From Jatrophihabitans endophyticus (GTDB lineage: Bacteria; Actinomycetota; Actinomycetes; Mycobacteriales; Jatrophihabitantaceae): DNA of 64,000 bases. The stretch lies in NCBI RefSeq assembly GCF_900129455.1, contig NZ_FQVU01000005.1:336734-400733 (forward strand), written 5' to 3'. This document shows positions 27,343 through 35,862 of the stretch, piece by piece. Position 1 is the stretch's first letter. Every line of letters starts with the position of its first letter. The position numbers and the translations under genes are program-made. Below the pieces are notes generated by a model. The model saw nothing but the letters and a program-made list of their open reading frames with translations, searched no databases and was not told where the DNA came from.

Positions 27343-29093
27343 CCGAGGAGCCGCCGCCACCGCTGAAGTCGACGAAGTGGTTCGGCAAGCAGGACGTCCC
27401 GGGCTTCGTCCACCGTTCGGCCATGCGGGCGAGCGGGTTCTCGCCGACCGCGTTCGCGGGACGGCCGGTCGTCGGCATCTGCAACTCGTGGTCGGAGCTC
27501 GTCAGCTGCAACCTGCACTTCCGTGGGCTCGCCGACGCGGTGCGCCGCGGCGTGCTGGCCGCGGGCGGGCTGCCGCTGGAGTTCCCGACGATCTCGGTCG
27601 GCGAGCAGCTGATGAAGCCGACCAGCATGCTGTTCCGCAACCTCATGGCGATGGATGTGGAGGAGTCGATTCGCGCCTATCCGTTCGACTCCGTCGTGCT
27701 GCTCGGCGGCTGTGACAAGACGACGCCGGCGCAGCTGATGGGCGCGGCGAGCGCGGACGTCCCCGCGATCATGCTCACCGGCGGCACCGCGTCGCCGGCG
27801 GTCTTCGACGGCCGGCAGCTCGGCGTCGGCACCGACCTGTGGCGCTACATCGACGACGTCCGCGCCGGGCGCATGTCGACGGCCGACTACGAGCGGCTGG
27901 AGGCCGCGGCCGGGCCGTCCGTCGGGCACTGCCCCGAGATGGGCACGGCGTCGACGATGGCGGCCGTGGTCGAGGGCCTCGGCATGACGCTGCCCGGCGC
28001 GGCCGCGGTGCCGGCGACCGACTCGCGCCGCATGCAGGTCGCCGAGGCCGTCGGGCGCCGCGCGGTGCAGCTCGCCGAGGAGCAGCTGCGGCCGTCGGCG
28101 ATCCTCACGCCCGAGGCGTTCGACAACGCCATCACGCTCATGCTCGGCGTCGGCGGCTCGACGAACGCGATCGTGCACCTGCTCGCGATCGCCCGGCGCG
28201 CCGGCGTCCCGCTCGACCTCGACCGCTTCCACGAGCTGTCGGCGCGCACGCCGCTGGTCGTCGACGTGCGACCGGCCGGCCAGCACCTCGTCGAGCAGGT
28301 CTTCCACGCCGGCGGAATCCCGCGGGTGCTGAAGTCGCTCGAGCCGTTGCTGCACGGCGACGCGGCGACCGTCAGCGGCCTGCCCCTGCGCGACACCCTG
28401 CCGGCGGCGGTGCCGGACGCGTCCGGCGTGATCGCCGAGCTCGATACGCCGTTCCAGGGCCCGCAGGGGCTCGCGGTCGTCCGGGGCAACCTCGCCCCGA
28501 ACGGTGCGGTGGTCAAGTGCAGCGCCGCCACGCCGGCGCTGCTGCGCCACCGCGGTCCCGCTGTGGTGTTCGAGGACATGCCCGACCTGCTGCGCCGCTT
28601 CGACGACCCCGACCTGCCCGTGACCGCGGACTCGGTGCTGGTGCTGCGGACGGTCGGGCCGCGCGGTGCGCCGGGCATGCCCGAGTGGGGTCAGCTGCCG
28701 ATCCCGACCAGACTGCTGCGCCTGGGCGTCACGGACATGGTGCGGATCTCGGACGCGCGCATGAGCGGCACCGCGTACGGCACCTGCGTGCTGCACGTGA
28801 GCCCGGAGTCCGCGGTCGGCGGCCCGCTGGGACTGGTGCGCGACGGCGACGCGATCGAGCTCGACGCGCACGCCGGCCGGCTGCACCTCGACGTGCCCGA
28901 CGACGAGCTGGAGCGCCGCCGCGCCGGGACCGAGCCCCGCCGTGCCCGGCCGTCGCGCGGGTACGCGGCGCTCTACGTGGAGCACGTGCTGCAGGCCCAC
29001 GAGGGGTGCGACTTCGACTTCCTCGCCGGCCGCTCGGAGCATCCGGCCGACGAGCCGGAGGCGATCTTCGACGGGTGGGTCGGTGGCTGGTGA
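27339..29093 (+). CDS. IlvD/Edd family dehydratase
   Basis: A 584-residue Fe-S dehydratase. The three cluster-ligand contexts are GICNSWSE, LLGGCDKTTPAQ and VGHCPEMGTASTM, and substrate/metal motifs DARMSGTAYG and VGGSTNAIVHLL are present. The family removes water from dihydroxy acids or sugar acids. The sequence style (VGICNSWSEL, EFPTISVGEQLMKPTSM) is nearer to sugar-acid dehydratases than to housekeeping IlvD. It is translationally coupled to the FAD oxidoreductase (GTGA) and could supply the 2-oxo acid consumed by the aldolase at 30768. Confidence 0.92.
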   Translation: MTEEPPPPLKSTKWFGKQDVPGFVHRSAMRASGFSPTAFAGRPVVGICNSWSELVSCNLHFRGLADAVRRGVLAAGGLPLEFPTISVGEQLMKPTSMLFRNLMAMDVEESIRAYPFDSVVLLGGCDKTTPAQLMGAASADVPAIMLTGGTASPAVFDGRQLGVGTDLWRYIDDVRAGRMSTADYERLEAAAGPSVGHCPEMGTASTMAAVVEGLGMTLPGAAAVPATDSRRMQVAEAVGRRAVQLAEEQLRPSAILTPEAFDNAITLMLGVGGSTNAIVHLLAIARRAGVPLDLDRFHELSARTPLVVDVRPAGQHLVEQVFHAGGIPRVLKSLEPLLHGDAATVSGLPLRDTLPAAVPDASGVIAELDTPFQGPQGLAVVRGNLAPNGAVVKCSAATPALLRHRGPAVVFEDMPDLLRRFDDPDLPVTADSVLVLRTVGPRGAPGMPEWGQLPIPTRLLRLGVTDMVRISDARMSGTAYGTCVLHVSPESAVGGPLGLVRDGDAIELDAHAGRLHLDVPDDELERRRAGTEPRRARPSRGYAALYVEHVLQAHEGCDFDFLAGRSEHPADEPEAIFDGWVGGW

Positions 29094-29096
29094 ACA

Positions 29097-29702
29097 ATGC
29101 GATGCGTCGGGACGACGTCGAGCGGGGACGGGACGGTGAGGACGGTGGGTGCACCGCGGTCCACTCCGCGCGGCCCCGGCTACGCCGACCCCGACCGGCC
29201 GCAGCGGATCGTGGACGCCGCGCTCCAGGTCGTCGGCCGGGTCGGCGTGGGCCGCACCACGCACCGGGCCATCTCGGCGCAGTCCGGCATCCCGCTCGGC
29301 TCGCTGACCTATCACTACGACTCGCTCGACGACCTGCTCAAGACCGCGTTCTCGCAGGTGGCGGACCGGATCGCCGCGCGGTTCCAGCGCACGATGGCCC
29401 GCTACGCCGAGGATCCGCGCGAGGGTGTCGTAGCGATCATCGACGAATTCGTCGACGAGCAGCACGAGGACCTGGTGCTCTCGCTGGAGCTGTACGTGCT
29501 GGCCGCCCGCGACCAGCGCTACCGCGAGATCATGGAGCGCTGGCAGCACGCCGCCGCCGCCGTCTTCGCGGCGCACTTCGATGCCGTCACGGCGCGCATG
29601 GTCGACGCCCTGCTCGAGGGCCTGATCATCCACGGCGCGCTCTCGACCGAGCCGCACGACCGCGAGTTCGTCCGCACCGCGGTCTATCGCATCACCAGCT
29701 GA
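29097..29702 (+). CDS. TetR family transcriptional regulator
   Basis: A 201-residue TetR-type regulator. The HTH lies at about residues 37-85: [24 protein letters not shown] followed by [19 protein letters not shown]. The rest is helical ligand domain ([21 protein letters not shown]). The ATG at 29097 lacks a clear Shine-Dalgarno; GTG at 29136 or 29145 is possible. It stands between the dehydratase and the acetaldehyde dehydrogenase-aldolase pair and may control them. Confidence 0.87.
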   Translation: MRCVGTTSSGDGTVRTVGAPRSTPRGPGYADPDRPQRIVDAALQVVGRVGVGRTTHRAISAQSGIPLGSLTYHYDSLDDLLKTAFSQVADRIAARFQRTMARYAEDPREGVVAIIDEFVDEQHEDLVLSLELYVLAARDQRYREIMERWQHAAAAVFAAHFDAVTARMVDALLEGLIIHGALSTEPHDREFVRTAVYRITS

Positions 29703-29716
29703 CCCGACCCCACCCG

Positions 29717-29733
29717 CCCGCGCGGTGCGCGGG
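29717..29733 (+). terminator. GC-rich hairpin after the TetR gene
   Basis: CCCGCGC-GGT-GCGCGGG forms a 7-bp stem with a 3-nt loop 15 bp after the TetR stop. There is no T-tract, as is common for actinobacterial terminators. It would separate the TetR gene from the downstream dehydrogenase-aldolase pair. Confidence 0.4.
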
Positions 29734-29787
29734 ACGTGCGCCCGGCGCCGTCCCGCGCCCCGCGGCGACCCACGACGGAGGACGGCC

Positions 29788-30771
29788 ATGACCGACGCTC
29801 CCACCACCGGCCCGGACGACACCCGCACCAAGGTCGCCATCATCGGCTCCGGCAACATCGGCACCGACCTGATGATCAAGGTCGTCCGGACGGCCGAGCA
29901 CCTGGAGATGGCGGCCATGGTCGGCATCGACCCGGAATCCGAGGGCCTCGCCCGCGCGCGGCGGCTGGGCTTCGAGGTGACCTCCGACGGCGTCGAGGGG
30001 CTGCTGGCCATGCCCGGCTTCGCCGACATCGGCATCGTCTTCGACGCGACCTCGGCCAAGGCGCACCTGGCGAACGTCGCCGCGCTCGCGCCGCACGACG
30101 TCCGCGTCGTCGACCTAACCCCGGCCGCGGTCGGGCCCTACGTGGTGCCGGCCGTCAATCTCGCCGACCACCTCGCCGCGCCGAACGTCAACATGGTGAC
30201 CTGCGGCGGCCAGGCGACGATCCCGGTGGTCGCCGCGGTGTCGCGGGTGGCCCCCGTGGCCTACGCCGAGATCGTGGCGTCGATCGCGAGCCGGTCGGCG
30301 GGGCCGGGCACCCGCGCCAACATCGACGAGTTCACCGAGACGACGTCGGCGGCGATCGTCGAGGTCGGTGGCGCGCGTCGTGGCAAGGCCATCATCATCC
30401 TCAACCCGGCCGAGCCGCCGCTCATCATGCGCGACACCGTGCTGTGCCTCGTCGACGCGCCGGAGCCGTCGACCCGCGAGGAGGTCGTCGCGTCGGTGGA
30501 GCGAATGGTCGCCGACGTCGCCCAATACGTGCCGGGGTACCGGCTGAAGCAGGCCGTCCAGGTCACCGAGGTCGCCGCCGACACGCCCCTCGACACCCTT
30601 ACCCCTCCGGACGGGGGACGGCCGACGCACCAGGTGTCGGTGTTCCTGGAGGTCGAGGGTGCGGCGCACTACCTGCCGGCCTACGCGGGCAACCTCGACA
30701 TCATGACCTCCGCGGCGCTGCGCGTGGCCGACGAGATGGCCGCCCGGCGTGGACAGGCGGTGCACTCGTGA
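29788..30771 (+). CDS. mhpF: Acetaldehyde dehydrogenase (acetylating)
   Basis: A 327-residue MhpF/BphJ/DmpF-type enzyme. The NAD-binding motif is [15 protein letters not shown], the catalytic Cys is in [13 protein letters not shown], and the C-terminus has [18 protein letters not shown]. It converts acetaldehyde (or a related aldehyde) plus CoA and NAD+ to the acyl-CoA, normally channelled from the partner aldolase. ATG at 29788 is preceded by CGGAGG at good spacing. GTGA overlap couples it to the aldolase gene. Confidence 0.96.
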   Translation: MTDAPTTGPDDTRTKVAIIGSGNIGTDLMIKVVRTAEHLEMAAMVGIDPESEGLARARRLGFEVTSDGVEGLLAMPGFADIGIVFDATSAKAHLANVAALAPHDVRVVDLTPAAVGPYVVPAVNLADHLAAPNVNMVTCGGQATIPVVAAVSRVAPVAYAEIVASIASRSAGPGTRANIDEFTETTSAAIVEVGGARRGKAIIILNPAEPPLIMRDTVLCLVDAPEPSTREEVVASVERMVADVAQYVPGYRLKQAVQVTEVAADTPLDTLTPPDGGRPTHQVSVFLEVEGAAHYLPAYAGNLDIMTSAALRVADEMAARRGQAVHS

Positions 30772-31796
30772 CCGGCACGCGGGTCTTCGTCCAGGACGTC
30801 ACGCTGCGCGACGGCATGCATGCCGTACGGCACCGTATGGACGTCGCCGACGTACGGCGGATCGCGGCCGCGCTCGACGCCGCCGGCGTGGACGCCATCG
30901 AGGTCGCCCACGGCGACGGCCTGGCCGGCAGCTCGCTGAACTTCGGCCCCGGCTCGCACAGCGACCGGCAGTGGCTCGAGGCGGCGGCGTCGGTGACGAC
31001 GTCGGCGCGGCTGACCACGCTGCTGCTGCCCGGCGTCGGCACCAGCCACGACCTCGACGTCGCCTGGGAGCTCGGCGTCCGCTCCGTGCGCATCGCGACC
31101 CACTGCACCGAGGCCGACATCGCCGCGCAGCACATCGCCGCCGCGTGCGAGCTCGGCATGGACGTCTCCGGATTCCTCATGCTGTCGCACATGGCGCCGG
31201 CCGCGGAGCTCGCGGCGCAGGCGAAGCTCATGGAGTCCTACGGCGCGCACTGCGTGTACGTCACCGACTCCGGCGGCCGGCTCACGATGTCCGGCGTTGC
31301 GGAGCGGGTGCGCGCCTACCGCGACGTGCTCGACGACGGGACGGAGATCGGCATCCACGCGCACGAGAACCTGTCGCTGTCGGTGGCGAACTCGGTCGTC
31401 GCGGTCGAGAACGGCGTGCGGCGCGTCGACGCGTCGCTCGCCGGCCAGGGCGCCGGCGCGGGCAACTGCCCGATCGAGGCGTTCGTCGCCGTCGCCGACC
31501 TCGTCGGCTTCGAGCACGGCTGCGACCTCTTCGCCCTGCAGGACGCGGCGGACGACCTCGTCCGGCCGCTGCAGGACCGGGCCGTGCGCGTCGACCGCGA
31601 GACGTCGACGCTCGGGTACGCCGGCGTCTACTCCTCGTTCCTGCGTCACGCCGAGGCCGCCGCGCGGCGCTACGGCCTCGACGTGCGCGACATCCTCATG
31701 GAGTGCGGCCGTCGCAAGCTCGTCGGCGGCCAGGAGGACCTGATCGTCGACGTCGCCCTCACCCTGCTCGCGGAGTCCGGCGCCGCCGCGGGGTGA
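30768..31796 (+). CDS. mhpE: 4-hydroxy-2-oxovalerate aldolase
   Basis: A 342-residue HMGL-like TIM-barrel aldolase of the MhpE/BphI type. [14 protein letters not shown] carries the catalytic Arg and metal-binding Asp, [12 protein letters not shown] gives the paired metal-ligand His residues, and [15 protein letters not shown] is conserved. It cleaves 4-hydroxy-2-oxo acids to pyruvate and an aldehyde that the coupled acylating dehydrogenase takes up. No meta-cleavage hydrolase or 2-hydroxypentadienoate hydratase is visible nearby, so the source of its substrate is unusual. Confidence 0.96.
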   Translation: MTGTRVFVQDVTLRDGMHAVRHRMDVADVRRIAAALDAAGVDAIEVAHGDGLAGSSLNFGPGSHSDRQWLEAAASVTTSARLTTLLLPGVGTSHDLDVAWELGVRSVRIATHCTEADIAAQHIAAACELGMDVSGFLMLSHMAPAAELAAQAKLMESYGAHCVYVTDSGGRLTMSGVAERVRAYRDVLDDGTEIGIHAHENLSLSVANSVVAVENGVRRVDASLAGQGAGAGNCPIEAFVAVADLVGFEHGCDLFALQDAADDLVRPLQDRAVRVDRETSTLGYAGVYSSFLRHAEAAARRYGLDVRDILMECGRRKLVGGQEDLIVDVALTLLAESGAAAG

Positions 31797-31907
31797 CCGG
31801 TACGCCCGTGCCGATCGCGGTGCGGGGTTGGCGGAGCTGTCGGCCATGGACGCGGGAGCGGACAAATCCGTCGTCCCCGCCATGACGCCCGTTAGGGTGA
31901 GCCCGTC

Positions 31908-31929
31908 GAACCGACGGCGTTGTCGGTTC
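31908..31929. promoter_or_regulatory. Perfect dyad upstream of the DUF1906 gene
   Basis: GAACCGAC and GTCGGTTC are an exact 8-bp inverted repeat around a 6-nt loop, ending 19 bp before the ATG at 31949. It could be an operator or a leader hairpin. It also follows TTAGGGT, a plausible -10 element. Confidence 0.35.
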
Positions 31930-31948
31930 ACCGCGCGCCGGAGGTGGC

Positions 31949-32971
31949 ATGACCGGTCGGCACCGGGTGGCACGTCGACCCCGCACCGCGGTGTGGTGCG
32001 GTGCCGTGGCGGCCACGGTGGTCGCGGTGGTGCTCGCCGTGACGGCGGCCGTGCATCGGAGCACCAGCGGCGATGAGTCCATGGCCGCGGACCAGCGGAC
32101 GACACACCCCGCTCCGGCCGGGTCGCTCGCCTCGGCCGTGCCGGGGATCACCACCGCGTCGGTCGACCCCCGCACGACGAGCGCCGGCGAGCCGAGTACT
32201 GCCGGCAGCCGCCGCAAGGCCGTCGTTACCCCGCAGGGCATGTGGTGGGGCGTGGACTCCACCGAGCCGATCTCGCGAGCCACGTTGCGCAACGTCGCGT
32301 CGTGGTACCGCGGCGCCCGGCCGCAGTTCTGGGGCCGCTACCTGCTCGGCGACTACGGCGTCACCGCCGCGGAACTCGCCTTTGCACGGTCGCGTCACGT
32401 CTCCGTCTACCTGATCGTCGCGGACCGGAACTGCTCCGGCTGCGCCGGTGGCGACGTCTGCGGCAACGACCGGACCACCGCCCAGGCGCGCAGCGACGCC
32501 GAGAAAGCGCTGCATCGCGCAAAAGCGCTCGACTTGCCGACGGGCGTGGTCCTGTTCAAGGACATCGAGGAGGTGTCGTCGTGCCGGGGGGAGCCGACCG
32601 CCGAGTACCTGCTCGCCTGGCATCGCACGCTGCGGGAGACACACGTGCGGACCGGCTTCTACGGCAACGCCTACAAGCCCTACTACGAGTTCCCCGTCGC
32701 CTACTGCGCGGCGGTCGACGCCGATCGTCGCTTCGCACGCGAGGTCGTGCTCGACATGAACCAGCCCGAGCCGCGACTGGGAGCACCGCAGGGGACCACC
32801 GGCCCCCGCAACGCGCCACGGTTCGCGCCCCGGTCGCCACCTTGCGCACCGAAGGCACGCACCGTGCTCTGGCAGTACGGCGAGTCGATCGACCCGGCGA
32901 ACGTCACCGACGTCGACCAGGCCCGAGCCGACACCCACGGCATGCTCGCCCCGGACGGCGGCGTCACCTGA
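31949..32971 (+). CDS. DUF1906 (Rv2525c-like glycoside hydrolase-like) secreted protein
   Basis: A 340-residue exported protein. A basic N-terminus with several Arg is followed by a hydrophobic span of about 20 residues (residues 15-35), then a Ser/Thr/Pro-rich linker. The catalytic-like domain begins at MWWGVDSTEPI, with RGARPQFWGRYLLGDYG, VSVYLIVADRNCSG, GVVLFKDIEE and RTGFYGNAYKPYYEF, matching the DUF1906 TIM-barrel. The family acts at the cell envelope; activity is unproven. Its stop overlaps the convergent NAD synthetase gene by 8 nt. Confidence 0.8.
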   Translation: MTGRHRVARRPRTAVWCGAVAATVVAVVLAVTAAVHRSTSGDESMAADQRTTHPAPAGSLASAVPGITTASVDPRTTSAGEPSTAGSRRKAVVTPQGMWWGVDSTEPISRATLRNVASWYRGARPQFWGRYLLGDYGVTAAELAFARSRHVSVYLIVADRNCSGCAGGDVCGNDRTTAQARSDAEKALHRAKALDLPTGVVLFKDIEEVSSCRGEPTAEYLLAWHRTLRETHVRTGFYGNAYKPYYEFPVAYCAAVDADRRFAREVVLDMNQPEPRLGAPQGTTGPRNAPRFAPRSPPCAPKARTVLWQYGESIDPANVTDVDQARADTHGMLAPDGGVT

Positions 32972-35039
32972 CGTCGTCGGCGACCCGGCCGGCGGGTCCG
33001 TTGCGCTCCAGCTCGGCGAGCCACGCGGCCGCGGACGCGTCGGACGGTGCCCGCCAGTCGCCCCGCGGCGACAGCGCACCGCCGGCGCTGACCTTCGGAC
33101 CGTTCGGCAGCGCCGAGCGCTTGAACTGCGAGAAGGCGAAGTAGCGCTGCAGGAACTCGCGCAGCCAGCGCGTGATCGTGGGCAGGTCGTACGCGTGCCT
33201 GGCGTCGTCCGGGAAGCCGGCGGGCCAGCTGCCGTCGTCGGCATCGCGCCAGGCGTGCCAGGCGAGGAACGCGATCTTCGACGGCGGCAGGCCGTAACGC
33301 AGCACGTGGAAGAGGAAGAAGTCGTGCAGCTCGTACGGGCCGATACGGTCCTCGGTGCTCTGCATCGCCCCCGTCTCCTCGTCGGCCGGCACCAGCTCGG
33401 GCGAGATCTCGGTGTCGAGGATGGCGGTCAGCAGCTCGCCGGTGCGCTCGTCGAACTGCCCCGTGCCGACCGTCCACCGGATCAAGTACTGGATCAGCGT
33501 CTTCGGCACGCCGGCGTTGACCGCGTAGTGGCTCATCTGGTCGCCGACGCCGTACGTGCACCAACCCAGCGCCAACTCGCTGAGGTCACCGGTCCCCACC
33601 ACGAAGCCGTTGCGCTGATTGGCGAGCCGGAACAGGTAGTCGGTGCGCAGCCCTGCCTGCACGTTCTCGAACGTGACGTCGTAGACCGGCTCGCCCCGGC
33701 TGTACGGGTGGTCCAGGTCGGCGAGCAGCTGCTCCGCGGCGGGCCGGATGTCGATCTCGGCCGCCTCGACGCCGAGGGCCTTCATGAGCGCCCACGCGTT
33801 CGCCTTGGTCGCCTCGCCCGTGGCGAACCCCGGCAGCGTGTAGCCGAGGATCGCCGAACGCGGCACGCCGAGCCGGTCGCACGCCTTGGCCGCGACGATC
33901 AGCGCGTGCGTGGAGTCCAACCCGCCGGAGACGCCGATGACCATGCGGTCACCCGCGGAGCGGAAGCGGCGGGCCAGCGCGGCGACCTGGATGTTGAACG
34001 CCTCGTAGCAGTCCTGGTCGAGATGCGACCGCTCGTCGGGGACGAACGGGAATCGGCGCAGCGGGCGTCGCAGCCCCACGTCGCGGTGGTGCGGCCGGTG
34101 CGCGAAGGCGACGGTGCGGTAGCGCTGCTCGGGCGCGCCGGCGGCGACGGCGGAGTCGTGGAAGGTCGGCATGCGCATGCGCTCGAGGCGGATGCGGGCG
34201 AGGTCGACGTCGGCCACGAGCAGCTGCGCCTCGTCGGCGAAGCGCTCGGACTCGGCCAGCAACGCCCCCAGCTCGTGGATCGAGCCCTGGCCGTCCCAGG
34301 ACAGGTCGGTGCTGCTCTCGCCCGGCCCGGCGGCGGAGTAGACGTACGCGGCGACCGCACGGGTCGACTGCGCGCCCGAGAGCACCGCGCGGTCGGCCGA
34401 CTTGCCCACGGTGATGTTGGACGCCGAGAGGTTGGCCAGCACCGTCGCGCCGGCCAGCGCCGCGTAGGACGACGGGGGGACGGTCGACCAGTAGTCCTCG
34501 CAGATCTCGACACCGATCGTGAAGTCGGCGAGGTCGGCGGCGGCGAAGACGAGGTCGTTGCCGAACGGCACCGTCGTGCCGCCGATCGTGAGGTGCTGCC
34601 CGGCCGTCCCCGCGCCGGAGGCGAACCACCGCTTCTCGTAGTACTCGCGGTAGTTGGGCAGGAACGTCTTCGGCACCACGCCCAGGATCTCGCCGCGGGC
34701 TAGCACGACCGCGGTGTTGTACAGCCGACCGTTGCGGCGCAGCGGCGCGCCGACCAGCAGCACCGGACCGAGCTCGCGGCTCGCCTCGCGCACGGTCGCG
34801 ACGGCGTCCTCGACGGCGTCGAGCAGCGCGTCCTGCAGCAGCAGGTCGTCGATGGCGTACGACGACAACCCGAGCTCGGGGAAGACGACGAGGTCGACAC
34901 CCTCGGCATCGGCGCGCCGTGCGAGCTCGACCGTCGCCTCGGCGTTGCGCCCGGGGTCGGCGGTCGCCACGAGCGGCGTCGCCGCCGCGACCCGGGCCAT
35001 GCCCTGGTCGTGGATGCTGCTGAACTCGCGGTCGGTCAC
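32964..35039 (-). CDS. nadE: Glutamine-dependent NAD(+) synthetase
   Basis: A 691-residue two-domain enzyme. The N-terminal nitrilase-type glutaminase has the triad Glu55 (FPELGL), Lys124 (PKTFLPNY) and Cys180 (GVEICEDYW). The C-terminal synthetase has the ATP P-loop SGGLDSTHAL from residue 371 and VGTGDLSELALGWCTYG. It amidates deamido-NAD+ with ammonia from glutamine, the last step of NAD biosynthesis. The length matches the long actinobacterial form. The start is GTG at 35039. It is a housekeeping gene transcribed away from the CBS gene. Confidence 0.97.
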   Translation of the reverse strand: MTDREFSSIHDQGMARVAAATPLVATADPGRNAEATVELARRADAEGVDLVVFPELGLSSYAIDDLLLQDALLDAVEDAVATVREASRELGPVLLVGAPLRRNGRLYNTAVVLARGEILGVVPKTFLPNYREYYEKRWFASGAGTAGQHLTIGGTTVPFGNDLVFAAADLADFTIGVEICEDYWSTVPPSSYAALAGATVLANLSASNITVGKSADRAVLSGAQSTRAVAAYVYSAAGPGESSTDLSWDGQGSIHELGALLAESERFADEAQLLVADVDLARIRLERMRMPTFHDSAVAAGAPEQRYRTVAFAHRPHHRDVGLRRPLRRFPFVPDERSHLDQDCYEAFNIQVAALARRFRSAGDRMVIGVSGGLDSTHALIVAAKACDRLGVPRSAILGYTLPGFATGEATKANAWALMKALGVEAAEIDIRPAAEQLLADLDHPYSRGEPVYDVTFENVQAGLRTDYLFRLANQRNGFVVGTGDLSELALGWCTYGVGDQMSHYAVNAGVPKTLIQYLIRWTVGTGQFDERTGELLTAILDTEISPELVPADEETGAMQSTEDRIGPYELHDFFLFHVLRYGLPPSKIAFLAWHAWRDADDGSWPAGFPDDARHAYDLPTITRWLREFLQRYFAFSQFKRSALPNGPKVSAGGALSPRGDWRAPSDASAAAWLAELERNGPAGRVADDVR

Positions 35040-35139
35040 CCGAGCGCTCCTCCCGTTCCCGATCCGGTCGGCCGACCGGACCCCGGTCCGCTGCCGTCGA
35101 GCCTACTGACGCGAGGTGCTTCGGCTCCCGACACCGGCC

Positions 35140-35153
35140 AGGACGTTCGACCC
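35140..35153. promoter_or_regulatory. DosR/DevR-like box upstream of the CBS-BON gene
   Basis: AGGACGTTCGACCC lies 106 bp before the CBS start. It resembles GGGACCTTCGACAC at 37457 and GGGACCTTGGACCT at 38814. It is preceded by GACACCGGCC, a block also present before the related element at 37424. Confidence 0.4.
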
Positions 35154-35259
35154 GGCCGGCTCGTGAGATTGGACCCGGGCGGCCGGGTGGCGGCCGCGGG
35201 CAGGGTGGACCGTGACTGCGGGGACGGCTGCCCGCCAGCAGCGGAACGGGAGACCGAGG

Positions 35260-35862
35260 ATGAGAGCCGGCGACATCATGACCCGCGAGGTCGTCACCGT
35301 CACCCCGCAGACCCCGGTAAACCAGGCGATCGCCCTGCTGACGCGGCACGCCATCGCCTCGTTGCCGGTGGTCGAGGACGGCGAGGTGGTCGGGATCGTG
35401 TCCGAGCCGGACCTGCTGCGCAACCGGCTGCCCCACGACCCGGCCGCGACGATGCGACCCCGGCCCGACGGCCCCGACCCGGGACGGACGGTCGAGGACG
35501 TGATGAACGAACCGGTGCTGTGCCTGCCGACGACCGCGGACGCCGCCGACGTCGCGCAGGTGCTGCTGGACAACCACGTCCGCGCGGTGCCGATCGTCGA
35601 CGGGGCGGATCTCGTCGGCATCGTCAGCCGCCGTGACCTGCTGCGCCTCGCCCAACGCGACGACCGCGCGATCGCCGCCGCCGTCGTCGACCTGCTCGAC
35701 CGCTTCGCCGAGGGCACCCGCACCACGGGGTGGCGTGTGCAGGCGGACGACGGCATCGTCACGGTCGCGGGGACGTTCGTCGACCAACGCGAGGAAGGAG
35801 CCGTGTACGCGCTGGCCCACTCGGTGCCCGGAGTCGTGCGCGTGCACGTCGTTCCGGCGTGA
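35260..35862 (+). CDS. CBS-domain pair protein with C-terminal BON domain
   Basis: A 200-residue protein. Two CBS motifs (residues about 1-57 and 73-130: AGDIMTREVVTVTPQTP, SLPVVEDGEVVGIVSEPDLL; VEDVMNEPVLCLPTTAD, AVPIVDGADLVGIVSRRDLL) form a Bateman module that normally binds adenine nucleotides. Residues about 145-200 resemble a BON domain (VQADDGIVTVAGTFVDQREEG). ATG at 35260 follows GAGACCGAGG. CBS proteins of this kind belong to hypoxia/dormancy regulons in relatives. The stop overlaps the CoA-transferase start. Confidence 0.92.
   Translation: MRAGDIMTREVVTVTPQTPVNQAIALLTRHAIASLPVVEDGEVVGIVSEPDLLRNRLPHDPAATMRPRPDGPDPGRTVEDVMNEPVLCLPTTADAADVAQVLLDNHVRAVPIVDGADLVGIVSRRDLLRLAQRDDRAIAAAVVDLLDRFAEGTRTTGWRVQADDGIVTVAGTFVDQREEGAVYALAHSVPGVVRVHVVPA

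Noticed and set aside
27075..30059. A 994-codon minus-strand frame
   Set aside because: It lies antisense to the FAD oxidoreductase, dehydratase, TetR and dehydrogenase genes, all with clear motifs, and shows shadow composition.
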